Source of the DNA: a virus
IMG/VR virus record: IMGVR_UViG_3300028883_000147
Span: 1 to 21,553 of that record
Length of the DNA: 21,553 bases
Direction: 5' to 3' (one strand)
Both the position numbers and the translations under genes were made by a program. Below the pieces are notes generated by a model. It was not told the DNA's origin. It saw nothing but the letters and a program-made list of their open reading frames with translations, and did not search any database. Shown here piece after piece: positions 7,254 through 14,123 of this stretch (the stretch's first letter is position 1; every line of letters starts with the position of its first letter).

Positions 7254-8836
7254 GATAAAACTCCTCCGACTGTGACTTCGAGGCTAGTGCCTGACTCCAT
7301 TCTGTCTGCGATCCGGCTGAGAAGATCATTAGCCATTTTGGTATTTTCCGCAGACTTCTTGGTGTTGGATGCGGTTTCCTTCATCTCTTTCGCTTCCTTC
7401 TCTCTTTTGGCGTCTCGGGCTTTGGTGAACCTGTCGATGTCAGTTTCCCTGCTCCCTTCTGCCGCTCTTTTGGCATCTCGGGCTTTGGTGAACCTGTCGA
7501 TGTCAGTTTCGCCCCTCTCCCTGAACTTCCCTGAGAACCCTGACTTTTCTTTGTACTTCCCTCCGAAAGGGACCAGGGGTTCGTTGAGCAACTCTTCAGG
7601 AGTCTTCAACTCTCCCATCTCGGGGGCAATGGCTTTCTGGAAGGCTTTAGCGAACTCCTTTGATCCGTCGACAGACGATCTCAACTCCTGGTTGATTTGC
7701 CTTTGGAATTTCAGTGTCTCTTCCGCTGCGGTCTTCTGAGCCTCTTTGGCGATAGCGATCCTTCTTTCTGCCTCAAGCTGTTGATTGGTGAGGTCTTGTT
7801 GCATCCCCTCTGGTCGTAAATCCTCACGGATCGTTCTCAGGGTCGCGAGTTGCTTCTCGATGACCGCGAGTTTATCCTCTTCCGCTTTTATTTGGTCCTC
7901 GATCTGGGTCTTGTTTTTCTCGGCTAAGGATAAACGGAAAGTTTCCATTTCTCCGGTCCGTTTGATCATAGCGGCGTTAGCCTCTGTGATCTTCTTGTCC
8001 TTCTCCCTTCTCGCTTGAGTCTCTTCGTCGTGCTTTGCCATATCCTCAGCCCACTTCAGCATCTCTTGCTGCTTTTCGAGCTTAGCCTCTGTTTCAGCAC
8101 GCTCTTTTTTTATTGCCTCAATCCTTTTCTTTTCAAGTTCCACTTCTGCGCTGAGTCTCTGAGAATGCTTTTCCTCTACCGCTTTTCTTCCTCTTCCTTT
8201 GCTTACTGCCCCTGTCTCCAAGGTCGCTTCGGCTACGGCGGCTCTCGCTTTAGCTTCTTCCATTAGCTCGGCTTTTACTTTCCTCCTTAGCTCTAAGTTC
8301 TTCTCTAAATACTTGAGCACTGACTTTTCAGAGTCGATCTGTTCTTTCAAGCCATCTATCGCAGCCTTCCTCTGCTCGATAGTCCCATCCAGTATCCTTC
8401 GGTTAAAGTTGTGGATGGTCTCCTGCTGTCGCATACCCTCTTTGAGACCTTTGACATAATCGTCGAGCAGTTTCTTAGCCTTCTCGGCAGCTTTATCCGC
8501 TGACTCACCAAACAGGTCCAATGCCAGGGCAAGTTGTAGGGTTGCCGCTGCTGCGACACCGAAAGCAGTCATCCAAGGACCGCCGACAGCCATCAACATC
8601 ATCGTCATGTTGTTAGAGGCGGCTCTCACTGCTCCTGCGAGACCTCCAGTACCTACCGTGGATGCAACGTCCTCAACACCGAAGATCGCGTTCTGAGTGA
8701 ACTGTCTCCAGTCTCTCCGCGATCTTCGGACGGTCTTGGCTTGTGCCTCCAGTTTTTTATTGACGATCTCAATCGACCTGATGAGGTCGCCATGATCCCC
8801 CATGAACCGAGTCGAGATATCAACTTTAGTAGCCAT
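7250..8836 (-). CDS. Tail tape measure protein
   Basis: This 528 aa protein is placed just after the G/GT chaperone pair, as tape measure proteins are in siphoviruses. It has a short N-terminal region, a hydrophobic stretch at about 78-108 (rich in M, A, L and V, including GGPWMTAFGVAAAATLQL) that could cross a membrane during DNA ejection, and then a long, highly charged Lys/Glu heptad-like coiled coil from about 110 to 380 (runs such as AEKAKKLLDDYVKGLKEG). Near the C-terminus the 15-residue unit ETDIDRFTKARDAKR occurs twice. Its length is at the short end for tape measures; with the usual rule of about 0.15 nm per residue it predicts a tail of roughly 80 nm. ATG at 8836 follows the frameshift-extension stop by two bases. 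Confidence 0.82.
   Translation of the reverse strand: MATKVDISTRFMGDHGDLIRSIEIVNKKLEAQAKTVRRSRRDWRQFTQNAIFGVEDVASTVGTGGLAGAVRAASNNMTMMLMAVGGPWMTAFGVAAAATLQLALALDLFGESADKAAEKAKKLLDDYVKGLKEGMRQQETIHNFNRRILDGTIEQRKAAIDGLKEQIDSEKSVLKYLEKNLELRRKVKAELMEEAKARAAVAEATLETGAVSKGRGRKAVEEKHSQRLSAEVELEKKRIEAIKKERAETEAKLEKQQEMLKWAEDMAKHDEETQARREKDKKITEANAAMIKRTGEMETFRLSLAEKNKTQIEDQIKAEEDKLAVIEKQLATLRTIREDLRPEGMQQDLTNQQLEAERRIAIAKEAQKTAAEETLKFQRQINQELRSSVDGSKEFAKAFQKAIAPEMGELKTPEELLNEPLVPFGGKYKEKSGFSGKFRERGETDIDRFTKARDAKRAAEGSRETDIDRFTKARDAKREKEAKEMKETASNTKKSAENTKMANDLLSRIADRMESGTSLEVTVGGVLS
7402..7510 (-). repeat. Tandem direct repeat inside the tape measure gene
   Basis: Two copies of a 46-base unit lie at 7402-7447 and 7465-7510, offset by 63 bases (21 codons), with one mismatch seen (GTCTCG versus ATCTCG on the + strand). 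Each encodes ETDIDRFTKARDAKR. The in-frame period means copy number can change without breaking the reading frame. Confidence 0.9.
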
Positions 8837-8838
8837 AC

Positions 8839-9368
8839 TTAGAATCTTCCGCTAAACACTGGGGGTTCCCCTGTCGCGTTCGTGACTATGTCCTCTGCCG
8901 TAGCTTGCCGAGTCTCTTCGACTCCAAGTTCCCTCATGGTGAAATCGAATATCTTCCTGTAATCCTCGTAGGTGATTTCATCTTTGAGAGAACGAAAGTC
9001 TACCCTCCCGAGTCTTAGGGCGAGGCCGATCCACCAGTCCTCAAGAGGGTCGGCATCTACTTTCCCTCGTCTTCCACTTCATCTTCGGAGAGGAACCCGT
9101 TGAACCTCTGTAACTCCAGGCGAAGTCGAGAACCGAACCCAGCTTCCATTTCGTGGACGAGTTCGAGGTCGTCTTCGGTGAAGACAGGTTCTTTAGTTTC
9201 AGGGTCCACGGTCCCCATAACGATAATCAAGGATCGGTCTTCGGAGAGAAAATACTCTTCAGCCTCAGAGACTGTCAGAGTTCGTATCCCCACTTCCTCC
9301 CCTTGAATCTTCAAGGTTTTGTACCTTCGCTGGCACTTTCCTTTTAGCCTCTCTCTTAAGTCGCTCAT
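8839..9368 (-). CDS. Tail assembly chaperone GT, product of -1 frameshift (176 aa)
   Basis: This is a fusion product made when ribosomes slip back one base at GGGAAAG (9066-9060). It contains the 103 residues of G, then 73 residues in the -1 frame, from GTA at 9060 to TAA at 8841-8839. I translated the extension by hand: it has no stop, begins VDADPLEDWWIGLALRLGR and ends EPPVFSGRF. Its stop lies two bases from the tape measure ATG, so the extension exactly fills what would otherwise be a 220-base empty gap with no good start codon. In lambda and many siphoviruses a G/GT pair made this way binds the tape measure and recruits tail tube protein; gene order here is the same. The slippage efficiency cannot be read from sequence. 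Confidence 0.82.
9057..9368 (-). CDS. Tail assembly chaperone G
   Basis: This 103 aa acidic protein is the zero-frame product of the chaperone locus. It has a conserved-looking core (TLKIQGEEVGIRTLTVSEAEEYF, about 18-40; a KIxGxExxVRxLTxxExxxF style seen in phage tail chaperones) and an acidic end SEDEVEDEGK. The ATG at 9368 has AAGGAAAAGG about four bases upstream. Its first 104 bases overlap the preceding gene in another frame, which is larger than usual for this region. It ends with TAG directly after the slippery site, as expected for a G/GT arrangement. In the cell it should coat the tape measure before the tube assembles and be absent from the finished virion. Confidence 0.8.
   Translation of the reverse strand: MSDLRERLKGKCQRRYKTLKIQGEEVGIRTLTVSEAEEYFLSEDRSLIIVMGTVDPETKEPVFTEDDLELVHEMEAGFGSRLRLELQRFNGFLSEDEVEDEGK
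9060..9066 (-). promoter_or_regulatory. Slippery heptamer for -1 ribosomal frameshifting
   Basis: GGGAAAG is read in the zero frame as G-GGA-AAG, exactly the X-XXY-YYZ phasing needed for slippage, and the zero-frame stop TAG follows immediately. After slipping, codons become GGG-AAA (still Gly-Lys), then GTA. Five bases downstream a 5-bp stem GCCGA/TCGGC (9054-9050 with 9029-9025) could form, and ACCCTC (9050-9045) could instead pair with GAGGGT (9007-9002). The alternative pairings overlap, so I cannot say which structure forms. Confidence 0.8.
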
Positions 9369-9771
9369 TCGCCTTTTCCTTCAGGGTTTTGACCAGTTTC
9401 AAATGCTTCTTCATTACGTCAGGAGGGTCATTTCTCTTGAACGCGATTCCGTGTTTAGTGAGTCGTTTCTCCATGCGGGAAAGTGCTTCTGGTTCCCCAG
9501 TGTCACTGTCATACAGAGCGTTTCCCGTTGTGTGAGCACAACAAGCTTGGTCGTAGTTCGCCTGCAAGAACTCTTTGGATGTCGGGTTCCAAAAAGGCTT
9601 GCAGGCGAGTTCACATTCCTCGTCAGCAGGTTCTGCCGTTCCGTTGCGAACAAGCCAATAACAATCAGGGTCTTCCACAACGTACCCTGCCTCTTCTCTG
9701 CGAAAAGTTGGGGTTCCGCTCGGGCTGATGCCTTCAAGGACTTCGACCGGGATTAAAGTTCTGGCTTTCAT
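9265..9771 (-). CDS. Hypothetical protein between tail tube and tail chaperone
   Basis: I do not recognise this 168 aa protein. It has a compact first part with several cysteines (PDCYWLVRNG, CELACK, QACCAHTTGN) and a segment SRMEKRLTKHGIAFKRNDPP, followed by a Lys-rich helical C-terminus (about 118-150) that ends in Ser/Gly/Asp-rich low complexity. AGAGGAAG five bases upstream supports the ATG at 9771. The low-complexity tail is the part that overlaps the G gene by 104 bases. In other siphoviruses a small gene can sit here between tube and chaperone genes, often of unknown function. A structural or assembly role is inferred only from its position. Confidence 0.65.
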   Translation of the reverse strand: MKARTLIPVEVLEGISPSGTPTFRREEAGYVVEDPDCYWLVRNGTAEPADEECELACKPFWNPTSKEFLQANYDQACCAHTTGNALYDSDTGEPEALSRMEKRLTKHGIAFKRNDPPDVMKKHLKLVKTLKEKANERLKREAKRKVPAKVQNLEDSRGGSGDTNSDSL

Positions 9772-9788
9772 AGCTTCCTCTGTTTAGG

Positions 9789-10205
9789 TTACGAAGTTGG
9801 GTATGTCACAAGACCTTCAGTCTTAACTGTGAATCCTGCCTTCAACCCGTCGCTCATACTGACAGTGGTGTCTCCCATACCGATAGCTGCCGCAGTAAAG
9901 GTGAGTTCGGCTGAATCCGAAAGAATGACCTTACCTGCGACTGTAGTGCCTGGTGCTTGAGAGTTTGACGCAATGAACTGATGCGTTGCGTTTGAAGTAT
10001 CAAGAAACAGGTTCCCGGTAATGTCACCTTGAGCGGTGTACCCGGTTGCCTGTTTCCCAACGGCGACTCCACCGTCAAGCGTTCGGGTCTCGAACACTTC
10101 AGGGTCTTGTGCTCCGACCGTAAAGTCGATGACTTGGGCGACTGTTGTTAAGACAGCAGAGATGGTGAGTTGAAGGTTAGTTCCCTTCCCGATTAGTTTT
10201 GCCAC
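9789..10205 (-). CDS. Major tail tube protein
   Basis: I chose GTG at 10205, giving 138 aa: AGGAG stands about seven bases upstream, and this start avoids the overlap with the tail terminator that the longer frame (to 10280) would force. The protein begins MAKLIGKGTNLQLTIS and continues with beta-type segments (VAQVIDFTVG, ELTFTAAAIGMGDTTVSM, LKAGFTVKTEG), the usual composition of siphovirus tube subunits of the gpV/TP901-1 MTP group: small, Gly/Thr/Ala-rich, without enzyme motifs. Gene order agrees, lying between terminator and chaperone/tape measure. The assignment rests on order and composition; I could not match a named family by motif. Confidence 0.7.
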   Translation of the reverse strand: MAKLIGKGTNLQLTISAVLTTVAQVIDFTVGAQDPEVFETRTLDGGVAVGKQATGYTAQGDITGNLFLDTSNATHQFIASNSQAPGTTVAGKVILSDSAELTFTAAAIGMGDTTVSMSDGLKAGFTVKTEGLVTYPTS

Positions 10206-10215
10206 AGTTTTGCTC

Positions 10216-10638
10216 CTATTGGGGGACGTGCATGACAGTAATAGTGGAATCAATAACGGCGTTGCCTGCATCGCCGCCAAACTCGTCTACTTCGAACGAG
10301 TCGTTAATGTTTTCGATGATGATAGCTCCGATCTTTCGAACGGACCCGAGGCTAACTCCCTGCAAGGTTTGCAGGTCGTCGATGACTGCGTCACAGATGG
10401 TCTCAGCGTCGAAACTGGTCTTACCTCGAACTTGGACGTTGAAGGTCTCTGTTATCAACGTGTCATCGTCTGCGGACAACGTCGAGTTTTGGTCCGACCC
10501 TAACCGAGTAAGGACCACTGTTTTGTAGTCCTCAATCCCTTGGGGAATTCGGTCTACATAAACTTTGTACGCCGCAGCGGTGATGTCTGCTAACGCCGCT
10601 ATCCTGTCTCTCATTTCTTTCTTGACGGTCGCAGCCAT
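10216..10638 (-). CDS. Tail terminator / tail completion protein (DUF3168-like)
   Basis: This 140 aa protein has the pattern of siphovirus tail completion proteins: an N-terminal helix (VKKEMRDRIAALADITA), then a strand with VYVDRIPQG, a conserved-looking YKTVVLTRLGSDQN segment, and FNVQVRGKTSFDAETICDAVIDDLQTLQG, in which a strand is followed by an alpha helix. This is the shape of DUF3168/lambda gpU-like proteins that cap the tube and join it to the head. ATG at 10638 is preceded by a purine-rich run (GGGGGGAAATAAGAC). It lies between the gp10-like and tube genes, the usual place. The family assignment is by recalled pattern, not by search. Confidence 0.72.
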   Translation of the reverse strand: MAATVKKEMRDRIAALADITAAAYKVYVDRIPQGIEDYKTVVLTRLGSDQNSTLSADDDTLITETFNVQVRGKTSFDAETICDAVIDDLQTLQGVSLGSVRKIGAIIIENINDSFEVDEFGGDAGNAVIDSTITVMHVPQ

Positions 10639-10641
10639 GTC

Positions 10642-11211
10642 TTATTTCCCCCCTATGAAAGGCATGATTGTCCGAATGTATTTACCGTACTCGACGTGGA
10701 TAGCTTTGATTGCTGGTCCGTAGGACTTTTTAACCATGTTCCCAATTCGCGAACTTGGCTTAACCCTACCTACCCACTGACCTCCTCCTGATCTCCCTTT
10801 GGCTATCACCTTTCCCGACTTGTCCCTTACGTGCTTCCACCTCTGCACTGTACCTAGCGAGGGCAGGTGTGCATGGTACGCCCGTTTCGGTGCATTCTTT
10901 TTAAGGTTGACGTTGAAACCTACTTTAGCGTCCGCTGGCTTACGTTTTTGAGGTCTACGGACTTTCCTTCTGACCGCCTTTTTCATCTTCAGGTGTCGCG
11001 GGTAGTTCTTGGAGTTTTTAGGTGGTCCGTTCGGAGCGGCTTCTACATATGCTCTGCGAACTATGGTTACTCCTTTGGAAATGGACCTGGTGACAGCCTT
11101 CGTCATAGACTTGCTGTCGTTAAAGGTCCACATACGAACCAGGGTCGCAGAGAGTTCTTCAAGTCCCTTCATGCGGATCGCCCCTGTTTTACTGTTTCGG
11201 GCTACTCTCAT
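10642..11211 (-). CDS. HK97 gp10-like head-tail protein
   Basis: I chose ATG at 11211, 189 aa, because it overlaps the TGA of the preceding gene as ATGA; the longer frame starting at 11247 would overlap by 40 bases. The N-terminus MRVARNSKTGAIRMKGLEELSATL and helix TKAVTRSISKGVTIVRRAYVEAAP fit HK97 gp10-type proteins (minor tail or head-tail joining; often 130-200 aa, an N-terminal helical pair followed by a basic, Gly-rich part). The middle (about 72-110) is very basic (VRRKVRRPQKRKP), more than is usual. The protein follows head closure and precedes the terminator, the canonical slot. The basic region could contact DNA at the neck, which is inference. Confidence 0.72.
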   Translation of the reverse strand: MRVARNSKTGAIRMKGLEELSATLVRMWTFNDSKSMTKAVTRSISKGVTIVRRAYVEAAPNGPPKNSKNYPRHLKMKKAVRRKVRRPQKRKPADAKVGFNVNLKKNAPKRAYHAHLPSLGTVQRWKHVRDKSGKVIAKGRSGGGQWVGRVKPSSRIGNMVKKSYGPAIKAIHVEYGKYIRTIMPFIGGK

Positions 11212-11588
11212 ACTGAGGCGTCCTCTCTTGCTCGCAGTGTGACCCACCTTGAATCTGAACTAGTCTGCTTGTCCCACACTTGGAGCGTGTGTTCGACTCC
11301 GTCAATGTCTGTGTACTTGAGGCGATAGGTCACCAGTATTTTCCGAGTTAAGGCATCGCCCCACATTTCGAAAACTTCGTCTCTCGTCCCGATGACTTGT
11401 CCGTGGATTTCCGTCTCGCGTCCACTCATGGGACGACGATGAACTGGTCGGACACAATGTTCCGACCAGTTCGAATCATCATAGAGGTCGATCTCATTGT
11501 AGTCGTTAGCGGAGGCTGAAGCAGTGGTGGGTTTCTCCACTGTCAGACTGCAATTGAAAATCTTGCACCGCTCCGACATACCTCTCAT
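11208..11588 (-). CDS. Head closure / head-tail joining protein
   Basis: This 126 aa protein is beta-rich in its second half (SGRETEIHGQVIGTRDEVF, then ILVTYRLKYTDIDGVEHTL, then WVTLRARE), the pattern of the small gp16/HK97 gp9-like head-closure or adaptor proteins in which residues fold as a beta barrel after a flexible start. It starts at ATG 11588 with a four-base ATGA overlap on the connector gene and ends by ATGA with the gp10-like gene, so the three are translated together. A second in-frame ATG at 11579 is possible. The assignment is mainly from order between connector and gp10-like genes and from size. Confidence 0.65.
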   Translation of the reverse strand: MRGMSERCKIFNCSLTVEKPTTASASANDYNEIDLYDDSNWSEHCVRPVHRRPMSGRETEIHGQVIGTRDEVFEMWGDALTRKILVTYRLKYTDIDGVEHTLQVWDKQTSSDSRWVTLRAREDASV

Positions 11589-12172
11589 ATCGACATAATC
11601 CTATAGGGGTAGAGCATCGCTTTACCTGCTATGTTAATCCCGTTGCCATCGCACCCTGACCCACCACAACCTTGAATCCCCATCCACATACCAGATGCGA
11701 TTAGGAGGATTGCTTGTCGAATTGGCTCAGGAACATCATGCCCCTCGTCCCCGTAACCTGCCACGTAAGTAATGGTGACAGGCTCTAGGGAATCACGAGT
11801 GTCCGGCCACGACTCGTTATAAACAGGGGCAATCCTGCCGCTGTTAGCACTAAAGTCGTAAAGGGATGAACTCAAGGTCTGTTCAGTACCTTGAGAATCC
11901 GTGTATACAATCGAGGACACCGACTGGATCGGTTGCCTCGGTAAATCAATGATGGTCCAGTCGAAGTAATCCAGTTTCAACTGCCACGTTGCGGTAATGA
12001 GTTGACGAGCCAGGAACTGCTCTGTCCACTCTCTCGCAGCTACGATCATACTGTCGAAGACTGCATCTTGATCAGTACCTCCATAACCGAGCCAAGTCTT
12101 AAGATCGCTTACGACTACTGGTTCGACTACTGGTTGAACTGTTCTTAACAGGCTTATCGTCGACGGTCTCAT
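11585..12172 (-). CDS. Head-tail connector protein (HK97 gp6-like)
   Basis: I chose ATG at 12172 (195 aa, starting MRPSTISLLRTVQPVVEPVV), with AGGAG upstream; the longer frame from 12289 adds low-quality sequence and overlaps the preceding gene more. The protein resembles gp6-type connectors: an N-terminal VSDLKTWLGYGGTDQDAVF segment, then a helix AAREWTEQFLARQLITATW, a beta part with LDYFDWTIIDLPRQPIQSV and SIVYTDSQG, a CxxG loop, and TITYVAGYG followed by a helix PIRQAILLIASGMW. Such proteins form a ring below the portal. It still overlaps the 77 aa gene by 74 bases. It ends with ATGA into the next gene. Confidence 0.75.
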   Translation of the reverse strand: MRPSTISLLRTVQPVVEPVVVSDLKTWLGYGGTDQDAVFDSMIVAAREWTEQFLARQLITATWQLKLDYFDWTIIDLPRQPIQSVSSIVYTDSQGTEQTLSSSLYDFSANSGRIAPVYNESWPDTRDSLEPVTITYVAGYGDEGHDVPEPIRQAILLIASGMWMGIQGCGGSGCDGNGINIAGKAMLYPYRIMSI

Positions 12173-12332
12173 ATGCTGCTGCTCCTCTTCGTACCCATCT
12201 GTCGGCAGAATCCTGAGAAAGCTTGTAAACCTTCCCTGCCTCAAACGACTCGATGACTTCGTCGTTGTGGTCAAGTACGTCCCGGTCAAGCAAGAACTTG
12301 ACCGGAACGACTTTAGGATTTTTGCTAACCAC
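12099..12332 (-). CDS. Small head-region protein (77 aa)
   Basis: GTG at 12332 begins two bases after the stop of the preceding gene. The 77 residues contain KFLLDRDVLDHND, then ESFEAGKVYKLSQDSADRWVRRGAA. The GKVYxLxxDSAxRWxRRGAA pattern is one I recall from small phage proteins encoded between capsid and connector genes. The end is Ser/Thr/Lys-rich (SSTSSRTSSRKRS). The function of this family is not known to me; position and conservation of the pattern argue that it is a real gene rather than a shadow, despite its 74-base overlap with the connector gene. Confidence 0.6.
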   Translation of the reverse strand: MVSKNPKVVPVKFLLDRDVLDHNDEVIESFEAGKVYKLSQDSADRWVRRGAAAYETVDDKPVKNSSTSSRTSSRKRS

Positions 12333-12334
12333 GA

Positions 12335-12763
12335 TTAGGCAATGCTATCTGAAGTCAAACCGGCGTATGAGTGCCGAGGGCAACTGCGGATATAAGTTAC
12401 GACGCCTTCATCTGTCCCTGTCGCCAAGGTCAGGTTCAGTGTCACGTACCGCAGATCAGTCCCTGCTGAAAGCAGTTCCTCTGCGGTGCATTCGAGGAAA
12501 GCGTAGTCTCCGACCGCATCCGGTGCGGCAGACCCCGATTTGATCTCGACATCCGACCCACTTCCATCGCTGGCTGAGTTCGCCAGGATTTTATAAGTCA
12601 GAGCAGAGGTTCCGACAGTACGGAAGAAGGAAGCGATGAACTTCCCGTAGTCCCGCATGTCAACCCATGCAACGTCGACTGCTGAAGTGGCATCAGGGTC
12701 GTGATCATACTGAGTGATCGCCATGATGCTTGAGGATTGGTCTGTACTTGTGGCTACTGCCAT
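12335..12763 (-). CDS. Putative capsid decoration or head-associated protein
   Basis: I do not recognise this 142 aa protein with certainty. It lies just after the capsid gene, a usual place for decoration proteins or other small head proteins. Its composition is small, beta-leaning and Ser/Thr/Ala/Asp-rich, with segments WVDMRDYGKFIASFFRT, ALTYKILANSASDGSG and DLRYVTLNLTLATGTDEGV, which read as beta strands around loops. ATG at 12763 has AGGAG nine bases upstream. A strong hairpin lies between it and the capsid gene. The fold and role are inference from position and composition. Confidence 0.55.
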   Translation of the reverse strand: MAVATSTDQSSSIMAITQYDHDPDATSAVDVAWVDMRDYGKFIASFFRTVGTSALTYKILANSASDGSGSDVEIKSGSAAPDAVGDYAFLECTAEELLSAGTDLRYVTLNLTLATGTDEGVVTYIRSCPRHSYAGLTSDSIA

Positions 12764-12786
12764 AGTCTTAATCTCCTATGAGGTAT

Positions 12787-12806
12787 GCCGGGGATTGCTC
12801 CCCGGC
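12787..12806 (-). terminator. GC-rich hairpin after the capsid gene (attenuator or weak terminator)
   Basis: A perfect 7-bp stem GCCGGGG/CCCCGGC (12787-12793 with 12800-12806) encloses a 6-base loop. It lies 18 bases past the capsid stop and 24 before the next gene. There is no T-run after the stem on the - strand, so it is not a standard Rho-independent terminator; it may stabilise capsid mRNA or reduce read-through. Confidence 0.6.
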
Positions 12807-12824
12807 GAAGTGTGAAGTTAAAGG

Positions 12825-14123
12825 TTAAGCACGTGCTGCCAAGGTCACGAACGGACTGAGCGTTGTGCTTGAGTTCTTAGGAGTCAGAGCAGACTTCCAC
12901 CAAGGCGACCCAGTGTTGTAGGTGTAGAACTTGAACGTCCGTTCGTGATTTACGAACCGAACGTGCATAGACTCAGCAGACTGGATGCTGCCTCCGCCCA
13001 AAGTTCCCCACAGGTACTGCGACCAGTCGCAGAGCATGATATCGCCTTTGTCACCAAGGGTATTCGCATACTCTGTGAAGTAAACTGGGCGACCCAAAAT
13101 GGTATCAGGAACGTCGACCCCGTTACCTGGAACAAAGACAGGAATGTCATCGTTCGTCATGGAAACGTGTGCAGTCACCAATGATGGATAGACATCATGG
13201 TTTGCAAGCCAGATCGAGTTGCCGTATCGCCATGCCCGGTGTCGCATGTCAATCAAATTCTGACCTGTGATCGTGTCTGCGGTCTGACCACCTTCTTTAG
13301 CTACGGTGATCGTAGCAGCGGAGTTCAGGACGCCGACTGGAGCACCTGCCCCAGTTCCGTTGATCTTCTCATCGAACATCTTCGAGGCGAATTCGTCTGA
13401 GAACCCTTGCTCCAAGATTGCGATGAAGGAGACCGCAGAGCGTTCAAGTAGTTGCTCAGAAGCATAGCTCAAACCCATCAAAGCAGTTGCTTCGAGTTTG
13501 ACGTTCTCCAGAGCGACCCGGCTGCTAGAAGGAGCCTGAGTCTCAGTCGTTCGACCGACAGTCAACCCACCACTAACTGAAGTGCTGTGGTTCTTGTCAG
13601 TTCGAGCAGGGATGTTGACGACATCCGATGCCATTGGGATTTGGGTGACTCGACTTGCAGTCGGATCAGCTTCCACTGAAACTGACAGGACTTCTGGTCG
13701 GAACGCTTCGGGGATCAAGAATCCGCCGTAGACGTTCGACAAAGTCGAAGCTTCATCACTTCCTGCGGCTGCGAGGAATTTAAGCTGAGGGGAAAGTTGA
13801 CCTTTCTTCTCGGCGTTCATAACCTCTTCGAGGAAGATGCCTGGGCGACTGTAGCCGAGAGCAGGGTCTTTCTTCCATTGGTCTTCGACCTTGCCGATAC
13901 GGGGGTTGTCGACAGGGTCTGCCTTTGCATCAACGTCGAACCCTCTGCCCATGATCTCTTCGACTTGCTTGAGTCGATCCTCTTCCTTTTCAATAGAAGC
14001 CTCAATGGATTGGATGTTCTCTACGAGAGCAGTCCACTCTTCATCCGTCACGTCTTTACCTGCCGCTGCGGTTAAATCTTTCTTAGCCGCATCGAGGTCC
14101 AGTTTAAGTTGTTTGAGTTTCAT
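12825..14123 (-). CDS. Major capsid protein (HK97 fold)
   Basis: This 432 aa protein is the main shell subunit. Residues 1-60 or so form a heptad-type coiled coil (MKLKQLKLDLDAAKKDL, then IEKEEDRLKQVEEIMGRG), which matches the delta (scaffolding) domain of HK97-type capsids. The shell domain follows from about 115-130 (GSDEASTLSNVYGGFLIPE, the N-arm/P-domain entry pattern of these proteins), and later GLSYASEQLLERS and a NGTGAGAPVGVLN loop are typical of the family; the C-terminus contains TFKFYTYNTGSPWW. Cleavage by the neighbouring S49 protease probably occurs between about 105 and 125, but the exact site is not visible. ATG 14123 is preceded by AAAGAAAAAGG. It is separated from the protease gene by a structured 137-base gap and followed by a hairpin. 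Confidence 0.92.
   Translation of the reverse strand: MKLKQLKLDLDAAKKDLTAAAGKDVTDEEWTALVENIQSIEASIEKEEDRLKQVEEIMGRGFDVDAKADPVDNPRIGKVEDQWKKDPALGYSRPGIFLEEVMNAEKKGQLSPQLKFLAAAGSDEASTLSNVYGGFLIPEAFRPEVLSVSVEADPTASRVTQIPMASDVVNIPARTDKNHSTSVSGGLTVGRTTETQAPSSSRVALENVKLEATALMGLSYASEQLLERSAVSFIAILEQGFSDEFASKMFDEKINGTGAGAPVGVLNSAATITVAKEGGQTADTITGQNLIDMRHRAWRYGNSIWLANHDVYPSLVTAHVSMTNDDIPVFVPGNGVDVPDTILGRPVYFTEYANTLGDKGDIMLCDWSQYLWGTLGGGSIQSAESMHVRFVNHERTFKFYTYNTGSPWWKSALTPKNSSTTLSPFVTLAARA

Noticed and set aside
7402-7510. CRISPR-like array
   Set aside because: Only two copies, in frame inside a coding gene and translating to a repeated peptide.
9319-9756. 145-codon + strand frame opposite the unknown protein and G gene
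   Set aside because: It mirrors the - strand genes, runs against the unit, has no motif and is explained by codon bias.
10206-10280. Longer N-terminus for the tail tube protein
   Set aside because: It would overlap the tail terminator, while GTG at 10205 has AGGAG at good spacing and gives a typical start.
10867-11328. 153-codon + strand frame opposite the gp10-like and head-closure genes
   Set aside because: It is antisense to two coupled genes and its composition is not protein-like.
12173-12289. Longer N-terminus for the connector protein
   Set aside because: The added residues are Ser/Thr/Arg-rich reading through the 77 aa gene in another frame; ATG at 12172 has an upstream AGGAG.
12787-12806. 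Standard Rho-independent terminator after the capsid gene
   Set aside because: The stem is strong but no T-run follows on the - strand, so I list it only as an attenuator or stability hairpin.
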